Positions 33,496 through 45,110 of a DNA stretch of 64,000 bases are shown piece after piece; positions within the stretch are counted from its first letter, which is position 1, and each line of letters opens with the position of its first letter. The notes beneath the pieces were generated by a model. The model saw nothing but the letters and a program-made list of their open reading frames with translations, had not been told where the DNA came from and did no database searches. This DNA is from Alloteropsis semialata. Taxonomy: Eukaryota; Streptophyta; Magnoliopsida; Poales; Poaceae. The position numbers were made by a program, and so were the translations under genes. The DNA lies in NCBI GenBank assembly GCA_004135705.1, contig CM014271.1:40281830-40345829 (forward strand), in the 5' to 3' direction.

Positions 33496-33646
33496 TGAAT
33501 AGTTCAGAATGATTGCAGCAGAGACTTGAGTACTATCGGGCACAAAAGAACGATATGTGTAAAGCTATTGAAGATTATGATGACATGAGTAAATTAGGAT
33601 AATACATCGGCTGATCTGTTAGAGGAGGTTGATATTGGTGATGGTT

Positions 33647-35140
33647 CTATACCCAGGCCGACATTTGTAAACAAAAATTTGGAAGCTGATCATAAAGCTG
33701 AATTAATCGAGCTGTTGAAAGAATATGTTGATTGATTTGTATGAAATTATCAAGAGATGCCTGGTTTAAGCCACGGGTTAGTTGAACATCGACTGCCTAT
33801 TAAACCTGGTTTTAGGCCTTTTAAATAAAGTGCTAGGCATTTTAATCCTAATATGTATGGTCGGATTAAGGAAGAGATTAATCGGTTGTTGGATGCAAAT
33901 TTTATTAGGCCTTGTTGTTATATTGAATGGTTGTCAAATATTGTGCCAGTTGAGAAGAAAGATTCTGGTAAGCTTAGGGTGTGCATTGATTTTAGAAATC
34001 TTAATAGAGCTACTCCTAAAGATGAATATCCTATGCCTATAGCCGACATGCTTATTAATGATGCTTCTGGATATAAAGTTATTAGTTTTCTTGATGGTAA
34101 TGCTGGTTACAATCAAATTTTCTTGGCTGAAGAGGATATATCCAAAAAGGCTTTTATATGTCCAGGTACTGTTGGTTTGTTTGAGTGGGTAGTTATGACC
34201 TTTGGTTTAAAAAATGCCGATGCTACTTACCAAAGAGCTATGAATTTAATTGTTCATGATTTACTTGGCTAAATCATAGAGGTTTATATCATTGATATTG
34301 TTATTAAATCGGCTGGTTTAAAACCACATTTGGCTAATTTGAAACTTGCTTTTGAGAGAATGCATTGATATAGCTTAAAAATGAATCCACTCAAATGTGC
34401 ATTTGGTATGTCGGCTAAAAATTTTTTAGGATTTATTATTCATGAAAATGGCATAGAGATAGATCCTAAGAATATTGAGATTATTAGGAAGATCAAAGCT
34501 CCTACATGCAAAAAGGATTTGCAGAAATTCTTGGGCAACGTGAATTACTTGAGGAGATTTATTTGTAACTTGTCTGGGAAAATTAGTGCTTTTACTCCTA
34601 TTCTTTAGTTAAAAGATGAAGCCGAATTTACTTGGGGCGCAAAACAGCAAGAAGCCTTTGAGAAAATTAAGTATTACTTGTCTTCACCACCGGTTATTAA
34701 AGCTCCTACGAGAGGGGTTCCATTTAAATTATATGTGGCTGCCGAGGAGCGAGTAATTGGGGTTCTTTTGACTTAAGAAACCGAAGGGAAGGAGCATATT
34801 GTTACCTAAGTAAGTTGCCAATTATCGGATGCTGAAACAAGGTATATATTTATTGAAAAGCTTTGCTTGTCATTATATTATGCTTGTACCAAGATGAGGT
34901 ATTATTTATTGTCCAATACTTGCATAGTAGCTTGTCAAACAGATGTTGTTAAATACATGTTGCATAGACCAATTTTTAAGTGATAGAATTGGTAAATGGG
35001 CTTATGCTTTTATTGAATATGATTTGGTTTCTGAACTTTTGAAATCTATGAAAGGCCAAATTGTTGTTGATTTTATTGTCAAGCATAGCATTAATAATGA
35101 TCATGACTTAGACATCGGTTATATTACTTTCATCCCATAG
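33647..35140 (+). pseudogene. Reverse transcriptase and RNase H of element C
   Basis: Interrupted frames contain LRVCIDFRNLNRATPKDEYP, FLDGNAGYNQIF, WVVMTFGLKNADATYQRAMN and the thumb (FGMSAKNFLGFIIHENGIEID). The active-site box, YIDD in element D, reads YIID here (about 34289), losing one of the two metal-binding Asp. RNase H follows (LKDEAEFTWGAKQQEAF..., YVAAEERVIGVLLT) with several stops (for example 34270, 34606, 34775, 34807). Confidence 0.8.
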
Positions 35141-35143
35141 AAA

Positions 35144-35500
35144 TTGCATTTTGATGGATCGGTTTGTAAAAGTGGTTGTGGTGTTGGTATTGTTTTTATA
35201 TCACCAAGTGGTGCTGAATTTGAAGCTCTTAACCAATTAGAAAATGATTGTACTAATAATCAAGCCGAATTTGAAGCCCTCTTATTCAGGCTAGAGATTT
35301 TGCATGACATGGGAGTGAAACATGTAGAAGCATTTGGTGATTTTTTGCTGGTTGTGCAGCAGGTTGCTAAGGTATACCATTGTTTCGATGGTCTTTTGCA
35401 TTCTTATTTGGACATAATTGCTTATTTTGATGAATTTACTATATTTCATATTTCGAGAGATGAGAATCCAAGGGTGAATGCTCTGGCTCAACAAGCATCT
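35144..35500 (+). pseudogene. Archaeal-type RNase H (aRNH) of element C
   Basis: LHFDGSVCKSGCGVGIVFISPSGAEFEALN begins the domain, with Asp in FDGS, Glu in NNQAEFEA and Asp in EAFGDFLLVVQQV (usual GDSxLVxxQ). The end reads HISRDENPRVNALAQQAS. The order after the Ty3 RNase H matches the Tat lineage. Confidence 0.75.
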
Positions 35501-35689
35501 GGCTATAATGTTCAGAAAAGAAATTTTCATGAAAGGAAGCCGACACTTTGTATAGCCGAGGTTTCAGCCCAGGAAAAATCGGTGGCACAGGATTCAGAAA
35601 CCGGTGGTACCGGATTTTCCGGTGATACTGATTCCAGAACCGGTGGCACCGATTTATTTGCTGACAGTGGCACTTCAGCTATTGAGCAT

Positions 35690-36992
35690 TCTGAAATTGC
35701 TAAGGACGAAGTTGCTGATTGGAGAAAACCCATTATTGATTATTTACAGAATCCTAGTCACAAGTTTGACAGGAAAGTTCGGTGATGGGCATTTAAATTT
35801 ACTTTGTTTGATGGTGAGTTATTTCATCGAATAGCTGAAGATTTATTATTGAAATTTCTGGATTCTGATCAAGCTAAGGTTGCCATGGGTGAGGTTCATG
35901 ATAGAATTTGTGGTACGCATCAATCGACTCCTAAGATGAAATGGCTTTTGAGGAGGTCTTGTTTTTATTAGCCTAATATGATAGCTGATTGTTTTCGGTA
36001 TTACAAAGGTTGTGAAGATGCCAAAGGTTTGAGAATATTCAGATGGTTCCAGCGGCATTATTGCATCCTATTGTCAAACCTTGGCCGTTTCAAGGATGGA
36101 GATTAGATTTTGTTGGGCAGATTCATCCTTTATCATCAAAGGGACATCATTTCGTGTTGGTAGCTACTGATTATTTTATGAAGTGGACCGAAGCGGTTCA
36201 TTTGAAGAATACGACACATCAAGAGGTAATTGAGTTTATTACTGAAGATATTATTTATAGGTTTGGCATTCTACAAACTTTGACTACTGATAAAGGTACT
36301 TTATTTATATCAAAAGAAGTTTGTGAGTTTGTTGAGATGTCTGGTATTAAATTATAGTAATTCATCTCCATACTATGCTCAGGCTAATGGTCAAGCCGAG
36401 TCCAGTAATAGGATTTTGATTAAGCTCATCAAGAAGAAAATAGAAGAGAATCCTAGAAGGTAGCATGAGGTTTTATCTGAAGCTTTATGGGCTCACGTAT
36501 ATTTATGGGCTCATGTATATTTAGACATGGTGCTAGTAAAGTTACTCCTTCTGAGCTTGTATATGGTCAAGAAGCTGTTTTACTTGTTGATGTAAATCTG
36601 GATGCATACAGGTTGACTAAACAAAATGATCTTGATGCTGTTGGTTATCATGATTTGATGATGGACAATATTGATGAGATGACTCACAAGCGTTTGAAGG
36701 CTTTGAAGGAGATTGAGAAGGATAAAATCCGAGTTGCTAGAGCTTATAACAAGAAGGTAAAAGGAAAATATTTTCAGGTTGGTGATTTGGTGTGGAAGAC
36801 AATTCTACCTATATGATCGAAGAGCAATAAGTTTTGTAAATGGTCTCCAAGTTGGGAAGGGCCATACAAGGTGATAAAGTTAATCTTCGGTAATTCTTAT
36901 ACGGTAGAGACTTTGCAAGGTCAACGGCTGCCAAGAGCTCTCAATGGGAGGTATTTAAAGAAATATTATCCAAGTATTTGGCAGGAAGCTTA
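35690..36992 (+). pseudogene. Integrase of element C
   Basis: WRLDFVGQIHPLSSKGHHFVLV holds the first Asp, TTDKGTLFIS the second, and SPYYAQANGQAESSNRIL the Glu, so the DD35E residues are kept. Stops interrupt the zinc-binding part (about 35783, 35969) and the core (36355). The C-terminal piece WEGPYKVIKL...LPRALNGRYLKKYYP ends the polyprotein. Confidence 0.8.
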
Positions 36993-37110
36993 GTTTACAT
37001 GGCCGATGATGCTGAATTTCGTCCTTAGAATGAAAAGGCCGATGGATTTTGTTTAAACATCGCCCTCAGGAGTATTTTTCATGCTAATATGTTTTCTGGT
37101 ACGCAAGCTT

Positions 37111-37133
37111 TACCAAAAAAACAGGAGGACATA
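37111..37133 (+). other. Polypurine tract of element C
   Basis: AAAAAAACAGGAGGACATA directly before the 3' LTR; element D has AAAATAGGGGGGCATA at the same place. Confidence 0.65.
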
Positions 37134-37736
37134 TGTTGACGATCAAAATTGGCACGGAGCAGGTTTGACAGAAAAACTGGTAGGACCGGATTCTAAAACC
37201 GGTGGGACCGGTTTTGGTTCTCTGTAGCCGGTCTGACAAGATAATCCGATGGAACCGGATTCGGAAACCGGTGACACCAGTTCTCCCTGAGTCCTAGTAT
37301 GTTTCGACTCTTTTTAGATTCCGAGGTGTAATAGGACTTTACTTGCGGGGCAAGACCTCCCCACCCTATAAATATAAAGGGCCACGGCCGATTGAGGTTT
37401 TATCCAATCGATCAATAAATAATACCTTTACTTTTTGTCACCTCCAAACCCTAACTTTTCCAACCTCCATTGCTGTTCGTACTTCGTCTCTACGGCGTTG
37501 ACGGCATTCTGAGTGGCCTGCCGACCTCAGAGCAACCCTAGGCACACCAGCCCTGACGGGATCCCTCCCGGGTCGGTGTTCGTAGGCTTACGCAACAAAC
37601 CCTAGAAATCCGGTGGCACCGGATTCCCAAAACCGGTGGTACCGGTTTTGTTAGGTTTGTTGTCGGTGATCGATCCATTGCCGATCCACGCAAGGTAGCG
37701 CAATTCTCGGTGTGTTGACCAGAAAAAGCGTCAACA
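37134..37736 (+). repeat. 3' LTR of element C (603 bp)
   Basis: The 8-bp inverted ends are TGTTGACG and CGTCAACA. The TATA element, leader (CCAACCTCCATTGCTGTTCG) and two ACCGGT dyad clusters (37173-37290 and 37607-37651) are present. Confidence 0.9.
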
Positions 37737-38380
37737 CTTCTCTCCTTAAATACTGCAGCTCTTCTCAGACCTTGTAATCTCTATATGCGTTATCATGATC
37801 CTACCCAAGCATTGTATCGAAAAATTCCTCTTCTTAAGAAGTATTTTCTGATAAATGAACTCCCAAATTTTGTTTACCAATGGATAAGTGGAGAGACTAT
37901 TGGTTGGCGAAGCTAATTTTGAGCATTGGATGACATGGTTGCCAAAGAGAAATATAGGGACATGGAAAGGTGTTCAACCTTGCACGACCTAAAGTCTACT
38001 CCGCCGTAGCACAGAATGCCCCTTGTCGGTACTAAACAGTAGCTAGAACTAGATCATAAGCTCAAAGGGTGAACCAAAGGCCACGCATAGAAATTATATG
38101 CTTGAGATAAAAAAAAAAAGAAACCACAATGTATGGTGAACTGGATTGATTCTTGTTGGGTCCTTTATTAGTTTCAAAGAATGAAATTTCTTGTGCGAGC
38201 AGTTGGCCAACTTTATAACCTACTCACAAATCACAATTGTACGAACAATTTTTATTGTGGGTTCTCTACTGCTCATTGTTCTGTATATGAGATACGGTGG
38301 TGCATTATCCTAGCCAGAGGCGTATGTACCATGTGCTACCTTTTATTACAAGAACATAATTGTAAATCTTACAATTTGAC
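37737..38380. other. Spacer, no gene seen
   Basis: Unique-looking AT-rich DNA. A short open stretch near 37790-37910 looks protein-like but has no motif and ends in stops. Confidence 0.45.
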
Positions 38381-38383
38381 TTA

Positions 38384-38737
38384 GGCCCTGTTTAGTTGCG
38401 GCAAGTTTCACAACTTTTCACTATTCACCCATCACATTGAATGTTTGGACACTAATTAGGAATATTAAACATGAATTAATGACAAATCCCATTCCATAAC
38501 CCCGAGTAAAATTTTGAGAGGAATCTAATGAACCTAATTAGGCCATAATTAGACAACGTCGTGCTACAGTAAACAATTTTTAATGATGAATTAATTAGGC
38601 TTAATAGATTTGTCTCGCGATTTTCCGTACATCCGTGTAATTTGTTTTATAATTAGATCATGTTTAGTCCTTCTAATCTTCGATTTACAATTGCTACAGT
38701 AATTTTCACAACTTTCTCACTGCAGCTAAACAAGGCC
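38384..38737. mobile_element. Tourist-like MITE (354 bp)
   Basis: Ends GGCCCTGTTTAGTTG and CAGCTAAACAAGGCC form an inverted repeat, flanked on both sides by TTA (38381-38383 and 38738-38740), the 3-bp target duplication of PIF/Harbinger elements. It has no coding capacity and is AT-rich inside. Confidence 0.88.
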
Positions 38738-38740
38738 TTA

Positions 38741-39916
38741 TTTTCTTTCGGCTCAGATGCCAGGGGCTATCAACTGACGTCGCGTTCCCTCAGTCGGCTC
38801 CTATTTGTGTCCAATTTCGTGAGTATGCATTGGGCACTTCTTCCATCTCAATATGTTGAGAAATAGCAGCGTTTGCAACCTGTCCACTACTCAATATGCA
38901 ACACACATCCATGTATTCCCAGTCCGAATGAAAAATACTAGGCAAAAAATTTCCAGCCAATCTGCGATGGCCATTGTAACTGATTGGCCACTTTAACATA
39001 TAGCTTCACATTCTTTTCATAACTCGGTGAACCTACAAAAATCATATGTGTCTAAACGCCCATGCGTGTCGAGCACAAAAATAGGCATCACTTATGTACA
39101 CTGTAGGTGAGCCAATAAAGTTCACCAAAAGAATAAACATATGCCTTATGGGACTTCAAGTAGTTCTGTTTTTCTTTCCAGTGTCATTTCTACTTCACTC
39201 GTAGCACATTTGCTGTCGTAAATAAAGGAGTGTTGCAGTATTATTAAGTGCTGCATTTCTCAACATGGAAAAGGACACAAAAGATCTCACTACATAATAC
39301 GATCGTACTCATCCAATTCAACATGTTTTTTTCTTCTTTTTAGCTTTCCAAGGCTAGATTAATCTGTATTGATTAATCAATATGCAGTAATACTTGGAAC
39401 AAGCAGCATATAATGACCAGTGAATTTTTTGCAGCGTTGCTGACAGAAATTATTGCAACGGTTCATAATAATGGCATCAAAGGTTTCATGCATCCTGGAT
39501 CCTAAGAATAACTGATTATATTGCAATTATGCCAACCTAATTGAGCGAGACCTTGTGAACAAAACATGTTAAGATTATTAACCAAAACCATGTTTTGGAA
39601 TTCATGACTTTTAGCAGGAACGAAATTAAATAGAGGAAAACTGATGTTAAATGATGCCCTGAATTGCAAATTAATTCATCAGATACGTAAGATCACTATC
39701 ACATCCCCATCAATTGCGACAGCACATTGATTCCATCAAGCTGGAATTAATTGAGCTGCACCTAGGCCTCCCACTTGGTACAGGTATAAACAATTTCACA
39801 ATGTGCAGATGCACCACCAGTGCAGTATTATACCTTGCTCACAATTCATCATACACACAACTCGAGCCCTCTTGTGAGCTATATATGATCTCTTCCATGT
39901 AGCCTAACGTGTAAGG
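38741..39916. other. Spacer, possibly 3' UTR at the right end
   Basis: No supported coding frame. The last ~200 bp could be the 3' untranslated part of the minus-strand candidate exon that follows. Confidence 0.4.
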
Positions 39917-40116
39917 TTATTTGTTGTCATTAGGGGGCCCCATTTGTTTCTGCACCTTCTTTGGAATTAGAGGCATCAGGACAACATCATCTCTGACTAG
40001 AATATCCTGTCGCACGCCTTCTGTGGCAGAATTTGCCTCAATATGATGTCGCCGTCTAAGATTTACTGGAGGAGCAAGGCAAAAGAAGATTGCAGCCACA
40101 CTGAACGTCCAATGTC
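39917..40116 (-). CDS. Candidate terminal exon of an unidentified membrane-associated protein
   Basis: On the minus strand, after the acceptor TTCTGATTTACAG, comes an open exon of two leading bases plus about 65 codons: HWTFSVAAIFFCLAPPVNLR, then a polar tail ending QKQMGPPNDNK-stop. A hydrophobic segment of about 15 residues is followed by RRRHH, as in a membrane helix with a positive cytosolic flank. Phase, acceptor and composition all look like a real last exon. The upstream exons would lie to the right, where element D begins at about 40290, so the gene is probably severed or carries D in an intron. I do not recognise the family. Confidence 0.5.
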
Positions 40117-40206
40117 CTGTAAATCAGAAGATTTGACAATTTAATAAAAGAACTCCATTTCTTCCTATAATTGTTTTATTCCAAAAAGAGCTCGTGCACA
40201 GCTATA

Positions 40207-40283
40207 ATATTTGTGTTTACTGGAGGACCGTAATATTTACTGGAGAGCTCGTGCACCCTGTAATATTTACTGGAGGACCGTAA
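40207..40283. repeat. Short tandem duplication, 50-bp period
   Basis: TTTACTGGAGGACCGTAA occurs twice 50 bp apart, with a third partial copy between, directly left of element D. Confidence 0.6.
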
Positions 40284-40289
40284 AAAGAG

Positions 40290-40882
40290 CCTTTTACGGT
40301 TAACACACCGAGTTGCGCTGGCTCGCGCGAATTCACAACGGATCAGTCACCGGCAGCACTCCCAGCAAAACCGGCTCTACCGGTTTGGGATTCCGGTTCC
40401 ACCGGTTCTTTAGGGCTTGCTGCGTTGACCTACGAACGCCGGCCCGTGAGAGACCCTGTCAGGGCAGGCGCGCCTAGGGTTGCTCTGAGGTTGGCAGGCC
40501 ACTCAGAACGCCATCAACGCCGTAGAGACGAAGCACGAACAGAAAATTAGGGTTGAAAAATCTAGTGTTTAGAGATGACAAAAAGTAAAGGCATTAAGTG
40601 TTTGATCGATTGGATAAACCCTCAATCGGCCGTGACCCTTTATATTTATAGGGTGGGGAGGTCTTGCCCTGCAAGAAAAGTCCTATTACAACTCGGATCT
40701 ACAAAAAGAGTCCAACTCTACTAGGAATCGGAGAAAACCGGTTCCACCGGTTTCCAAATCCGGTTCCACAGGTTTCTGTTGCCAAACTGGCTACAGAAGG
40801 AAACCGGTGCCTCCGGTCTCAGAATCCGGTGCCACCGGTTTCTGATGCCCGATTAGGCTTGTGCAAATTTTGATCGTCAACA
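40290..40882 (-). repeat. 3' LTR of element D
   Basis: The interior-side end is canonical (GATCGTCAACA). The outer end has lost about eight bases (CCTTTTACGGTTAACACACC follows AAAAGAG, whereas the other LTR begins TGTTGATGCC). Three ACCGGT dyad clusters (40368, 40734, 40800) and the reverse-strand TATA (40641-40650) are present. Confidence 0.85.
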
Positions 40883-40902
40883 TATGCCCCCCTATTTTTT
40901 GG
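40883..40902 (-). other. Polypurine tract of element D
   Basis: The minus strand reads AAAAAATAGGGGGGCATA immediately before the 3' LTR. Confidence 0.75.
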
Positions 40903-41036
40903 TAAAGCTTGCATACCAGAAAAAATTTTAGCACAAGAAAATACTCCTGAGGGTGATGTTTAAACAAAATCCATCGGCCTTTTCATTCAAAGGGCGATAT
41001 TCAATACTATCGGCCATATAAATTAAGCTTCCTGCC

Positions 41037-42450
41037 AAACACTTGGATAATATTTCTTCAAATATCTTCCATTAAGAGCCCTTGGCAGCCGCTGACCTTG
41101 CAAAGTTTCTACCATATAAGAATTTCCGAAGATCACCTTACTCACATTGTATGGCCCTTCCCAACTTAGAGACCATTTGCCGAACTTATTGCTCTTCGAA
41201 CCTATAGGCAGAATTGTTTTCCAAACTAGATCACCAACCTAAAAGGATTTCTGTTTTACCTTCTTGTTGTAAGCCATAGCAACCCGAATTTTGTCCTTCT
41301 CAATTTTCTTCAAAGCCTTTAATCGCTTGTCGGTCACCTCATCAATATTGTCCATCATCAAGTCATGATAATCAACAGCATTGAGATTATTTTGTTTAGC
41401 CAACTGATAAGCACTCAAATTCACTTCAACAGGTAAAACAGCTTCTTGGCCATACACAAGCTCAAAAGGAGTAACCTTAGTAGAACCATGTCTAGATATA
41501 CGATGAGCCCACAAAGCCTCAGATAAAACCTCATGCCACCTCCTAGGATTCTCCTCTATTTTCTTTTTAATGAGCTTAATCAAAATCTTATTACTAGACT
41601 CGGCCTGACCATTAGCCTGAGCATAGTATGGAGATGAATTGAGCAATTTAATACCATACATCTCAACAAACTCACAAACTTCCTTTGATATAAATGAAGT
41701 ACCTTGATCAGTAGTCAAAGTTTGTGGAATGCCAAATCTATGGATAATATGCTCAGTAATAAACTCAATTACCTCCCGATGTGTCATATTCTTCAAAGGT
41801 ACTGCTTCGGTCCACTTTGTAAAATAATTAGTAGCCACCAACACGAAGCGGTGCCCCTTTGATGAAGGAGGATGAATCTGCCCAACAAAATTTAATCCCC
41901 ATCCTCGAAAAGGCCAAGAATTGATAATAGGATGCAACAATGCTGCAGAAACTATCTGAATTTTCCCAAACCTTTGGCATTCTTCACAACCTTTGTAGTA
42001 TAAAAAACAATCAGCTATCATATTAGGCCGATAAAAACAAGCTCTTCTCAAAAGCCACTTCATCTCGGGAGCCGATTGATGTGTACCGTAAATTCCTTCA
42101 TGAACTTCACCCATTGCATGCTTAGCTTGGTCAGAACTCAAGCATTTTAATAACAAATCCTCGGCTGTCCGACGATATAATTCACCATCAACCAAAGTAA
42201 ATTTAAATGTCCACCATTGGACTTTTTTGTCAAACTTATGACTAGGATTCTGCAAATATTCAATAATGGGTATTCTCCAATCAATAACTTCGTTCTTATC
42301 AATTTTGGACTGCTCAATGGCCGAAGTGTTGCTGTCAGCACATAAACCGATGTCACCGGTTCTGGAATCGGTTCCACCGAAAAATCCGGTTCCACCGGTT
42401 TCGGAATCCGGTGCCACCGGTTTTTCTGGGCAGAGAGCTCGGCTATGCAA
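41037..42450 (-). pseudogene. Integrase of element D
   Basis: The open stretch runs from the aRNH-integrase linker to a stop at 41239, then the C-terminal part (GKWSLSWEGPY..., LPRALNGRYLKKYYP) continues to about 41037. Second Asp (TTDQGTSFIS) and Glu (NGQAESSNKI) are kept. The first Asp, present in element C as LDFVGQI, is Asn here (LNFVGQI, about 41900; AAT for GAT), so strand transfer should be lost. The linker carries an ACCGGT dyad cluster (42341-42424) translated as DSETGGTGF and GGTDSRTGD. Confidence 0.82.
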
Positions 42451-42519
42451 AGTGTCGGCTTTCTTTCGTAAAAATTTCTTTGCTGAATATCATAGCTAGA
42501 TGCTTGCTGAACCAGAGCA

Positions 42520-42878
42520 TTTGCCCTTGGATTCTCATCTCTTGAAACATGGTATATACAGAATTCATCAAATTGAGCAATCATATCCAATCATTTATCA
42601 AGATATGCATTTAAAAATCCATCAAAGCATTGGTATATCTTATTAACTTGCTATACAACCAGCAAAGAATTACCAAATACTTCCACATGTTTCACTCCCA
42701 TGTCATGCAAAATTTCTAGCCCGAATAATAAAGCGAATAATAAAGCTTCATACTCGGCTTTATTATTAGTACAATTATTTTCTAATCGGCTAAGAGCCTC
42801 AAATTCAGCACCACTTGGTGATATGAAAACAATATCAATACCACAACCACTCTTACAAACCGATCCATCAAAATGCAA
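42520..42878 (-). pseudogene. Archaeal-type RNase H (aRNH) of element D
   Basis: LHFDGSVCKSGCGIDIVFISPSG opens the domain, followed by NNKAEYEALLFA with a short duplication (LLFALLFGLE) and VEVFGNSLLVV, where the third acid is Asn. A stop near 42651 and a frame change precede the end CIYHVSRDENPRANALVQQAS. Confidence 0.75.
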
Positions 42879-42881
42879 TTT

Positions 42882-44337
42882 TTATGAGGTAAAAGTAATA
42901 TAATCGATATCTAAATCATTATCATTAATGCTATGCTCAACAATAAAATCAGCAACAATTTGGCCTTTCATAGATTTCAAAGGTTCACAAGCCAAATCAT
43001 ATTCAATGAGAGCATAAGCCCATTTACCAATTCTACCACTCAAAATTGGTCTATGCAACATATATTTAATAATATCAGTTTGACAAGCCACTATGCAAGT
43101 ATTGGATAATAAATAATGTCTAATCTTGGTACAAGCATAATATAATGACAAGTAAAGCTTTTCAATAAATATATACCTTGTTTCGGTATCCAATAGTCGA
43201 CGACTTACATAGGTAATAATATGTTCCTTTCCTTCGGTTTCTTGAGTCAAAACAGCCCCAATCACTTGATCTTCAGCAGCCACATATAATTTAAATGGAA
43301 ATCCTCTCCTAGGAGCTTTCATAACCGGCGGTGAAGACAAGTAATATTTAATTTTCTCAAAGACTTCTTGCTGTTTTGCCCCCCAAGTAAATTCGGCTTC
43401 ATCTTTTAACCGAAGAATAGGAGTAAAAGCATTGACCTTCCCAGACAAGATACAAATAAATCTCCTCAAGTAATTCACCTTGCCTAGAAATTTCTGCAAA
43501 TCTTTCTTGCATGTAGGAGCTTTAATCTTCTTAATAATATCAATTTTCTTAGGATCTATCTCTATGCCATTTTCATGAATAATAAAGCCTAGAAACTTTC
43601 CAGCCGACACACCAAATGCACATTTAAGTGGGTTCATCTTTAATCCATATCGATGCATTCTTTCAAAAGCAAGTCTTAAATCAGCCAAATGGAGTTTTAA
43701 ACCAGCCGATTTAACAACAATATCATCGATATAAACCTCAATGATTAAGCCAAGCAAATCATTAAAACTTAAATTCATAGCCCTTTGGTAAGTAGCACCA
43801 GCATTTTTAAACCAAAGATCATAACTACCACTCAAATAAACCAACAAAACCTGGACATACAAAGGCCGTTTTGGATATATCCTCTTCAGCCATGAATATT
43901 TGATTGTAGCCAGCATTGCCATCAAGAAAACTAATAACTTTATGTCCAGAGGCATTATTAATAAGCATGTCGGCTATAGGCATAGGATATTCATATTTAG
44001 GAGTAGCTCTATTAAGATTTCTAAAATCAATGCAAACTCTGAGCTTATCAGAATCTTTCTTCTCATCTGGCACAATATTTGATAACCATTCAGCATAACG
44101 ACAAGGCCTAATAAAATTCGCATCCAACAACCGATTAATTTTTTCTTTAATCCGGTCATACATATTAGGATTGAAACGCCTAGCAGTTTGTTTAAAAGGT
44201 CTAAAACCAGGTTTAATAGGCAGCCGGTGCTCAACTAACTCACGGCTTAAACTAGGCATCTCTTGATAGTTCCATGCAAAACAATCAACATATTCTTTCA
44301 ACAGCTCGATTAATTCAGCTTTATAATCAGCTTTCAA
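42882..44337 (-). pseudogene. Reverse transcriptase and RNase H of element D, frameshifted
   Basis: The first frame (44337 to 43825) has LRVCIDFRNLNRATPKYEYP and FLDGNAGYNQIFMAEEDIS. A frameshift near 43830-43860 leads to the second frame (to 42882) with NAGATYQRAMN, the intact catalytic YIDDIVVKS (about 43725), the thumb, and RNase H with AAEDQVIGAVLTQ, ETRYIFIEKLYLSLYYA and the connection to aRNH. Confidence 0.85.
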
Positions 44338-44524
44338 ATTTTTGTTTACAAATGTCGGCCTAGGTATAGACCATCACCAATATCAACCTTCTCTAAAGGA
44401 TCAACCGACGTAAAACCTTGTCCCAATTTACTTATATCATCAAAATCTTCAACGGTCTCACACATATCGTTCTTTTGTGCCTCGCCCAAGTCTCTGCTGC
44501 AACCATTCTGAACTATTCATTGAT

Positions 44525-45110
44525 TCACAACAAATGGTTTAGCCGATACTCAATCGGCTTTAGAACAGCAGGCACGAAGCCATCTCTAGTACAGCTGATC
44601 ATCTCATAGTCAGAAATATCTAAACCTATTAAGCACTTGACATGATTATGCATAGACATGTTGGAACCATCAGCCACAGCAACACAAGCCGATGTATCCC
44701 CATGCACAACTTCAATGTCGTCGTCAACCCATTGAATAAGAAACTGATGCAAACTAGAAGGTACACATCTATTTGCATGAATTCAATCATGACCCAATAT
44801 TAAATTGAAGTTACCTTGGGCCTCGGCGACGAAGAAAGCAGTAGCCAACGTCTTGCTCCCAATGGTGAGCTCCATAGAAGCAACGCCTTTAGCACTCATA
44901 GGCTTGCCTCCTCCCACACCACTGACAGTCATGTTTTTCTTGATAAGCTCATCATCCAAACCACCAAGTTTCTTGAACATAGAATAGGGCATCAAATTAA
45001 CAATGGTCCCGGTATCAATAAGCATCCTAGAAACAGGCTTCCCATTGATATGTCCTTCATGTACAGTGCCTTCAGGTGATTTTCAGAACCCTTGGCCTTT
45101 TAAATATAGC
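44525..45110 (-). pseudogene. Aspartic protease of element D
   Basis: HINGKPVSRMLIDTGTIVNL carries the catalytic DTG (about 45012), followed by GGLDDELIKKN and SGVGGGKPMSAKGVASMELTIGS. A stop at 44783 breaks the frame after LILGHD; the C-terminal part continues to 44525. Confidence 0.8.

Larger units (their letters stand above)
28937..37736 (+). mobile_element. Element C: Ogre-like (Tat lineage) retrotransposon, degenerate
   Basis: Order: truncated 5' LTR, PBS, gag, protease, RT, RNase H, aRNH, integrase, polypurine tract, complete 3' LTR. The RT pattern MPIADMLIN...GYKVISFLDGNAGYNQIF.AEEDISKKAF is Ogre/Tat-like. Many stops, a MITE in the gag-pro linker and a mutated RT active site show it is dead. 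A closely related copy lies in opposite orientation at 40290-49257. Confidence 0.88.
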
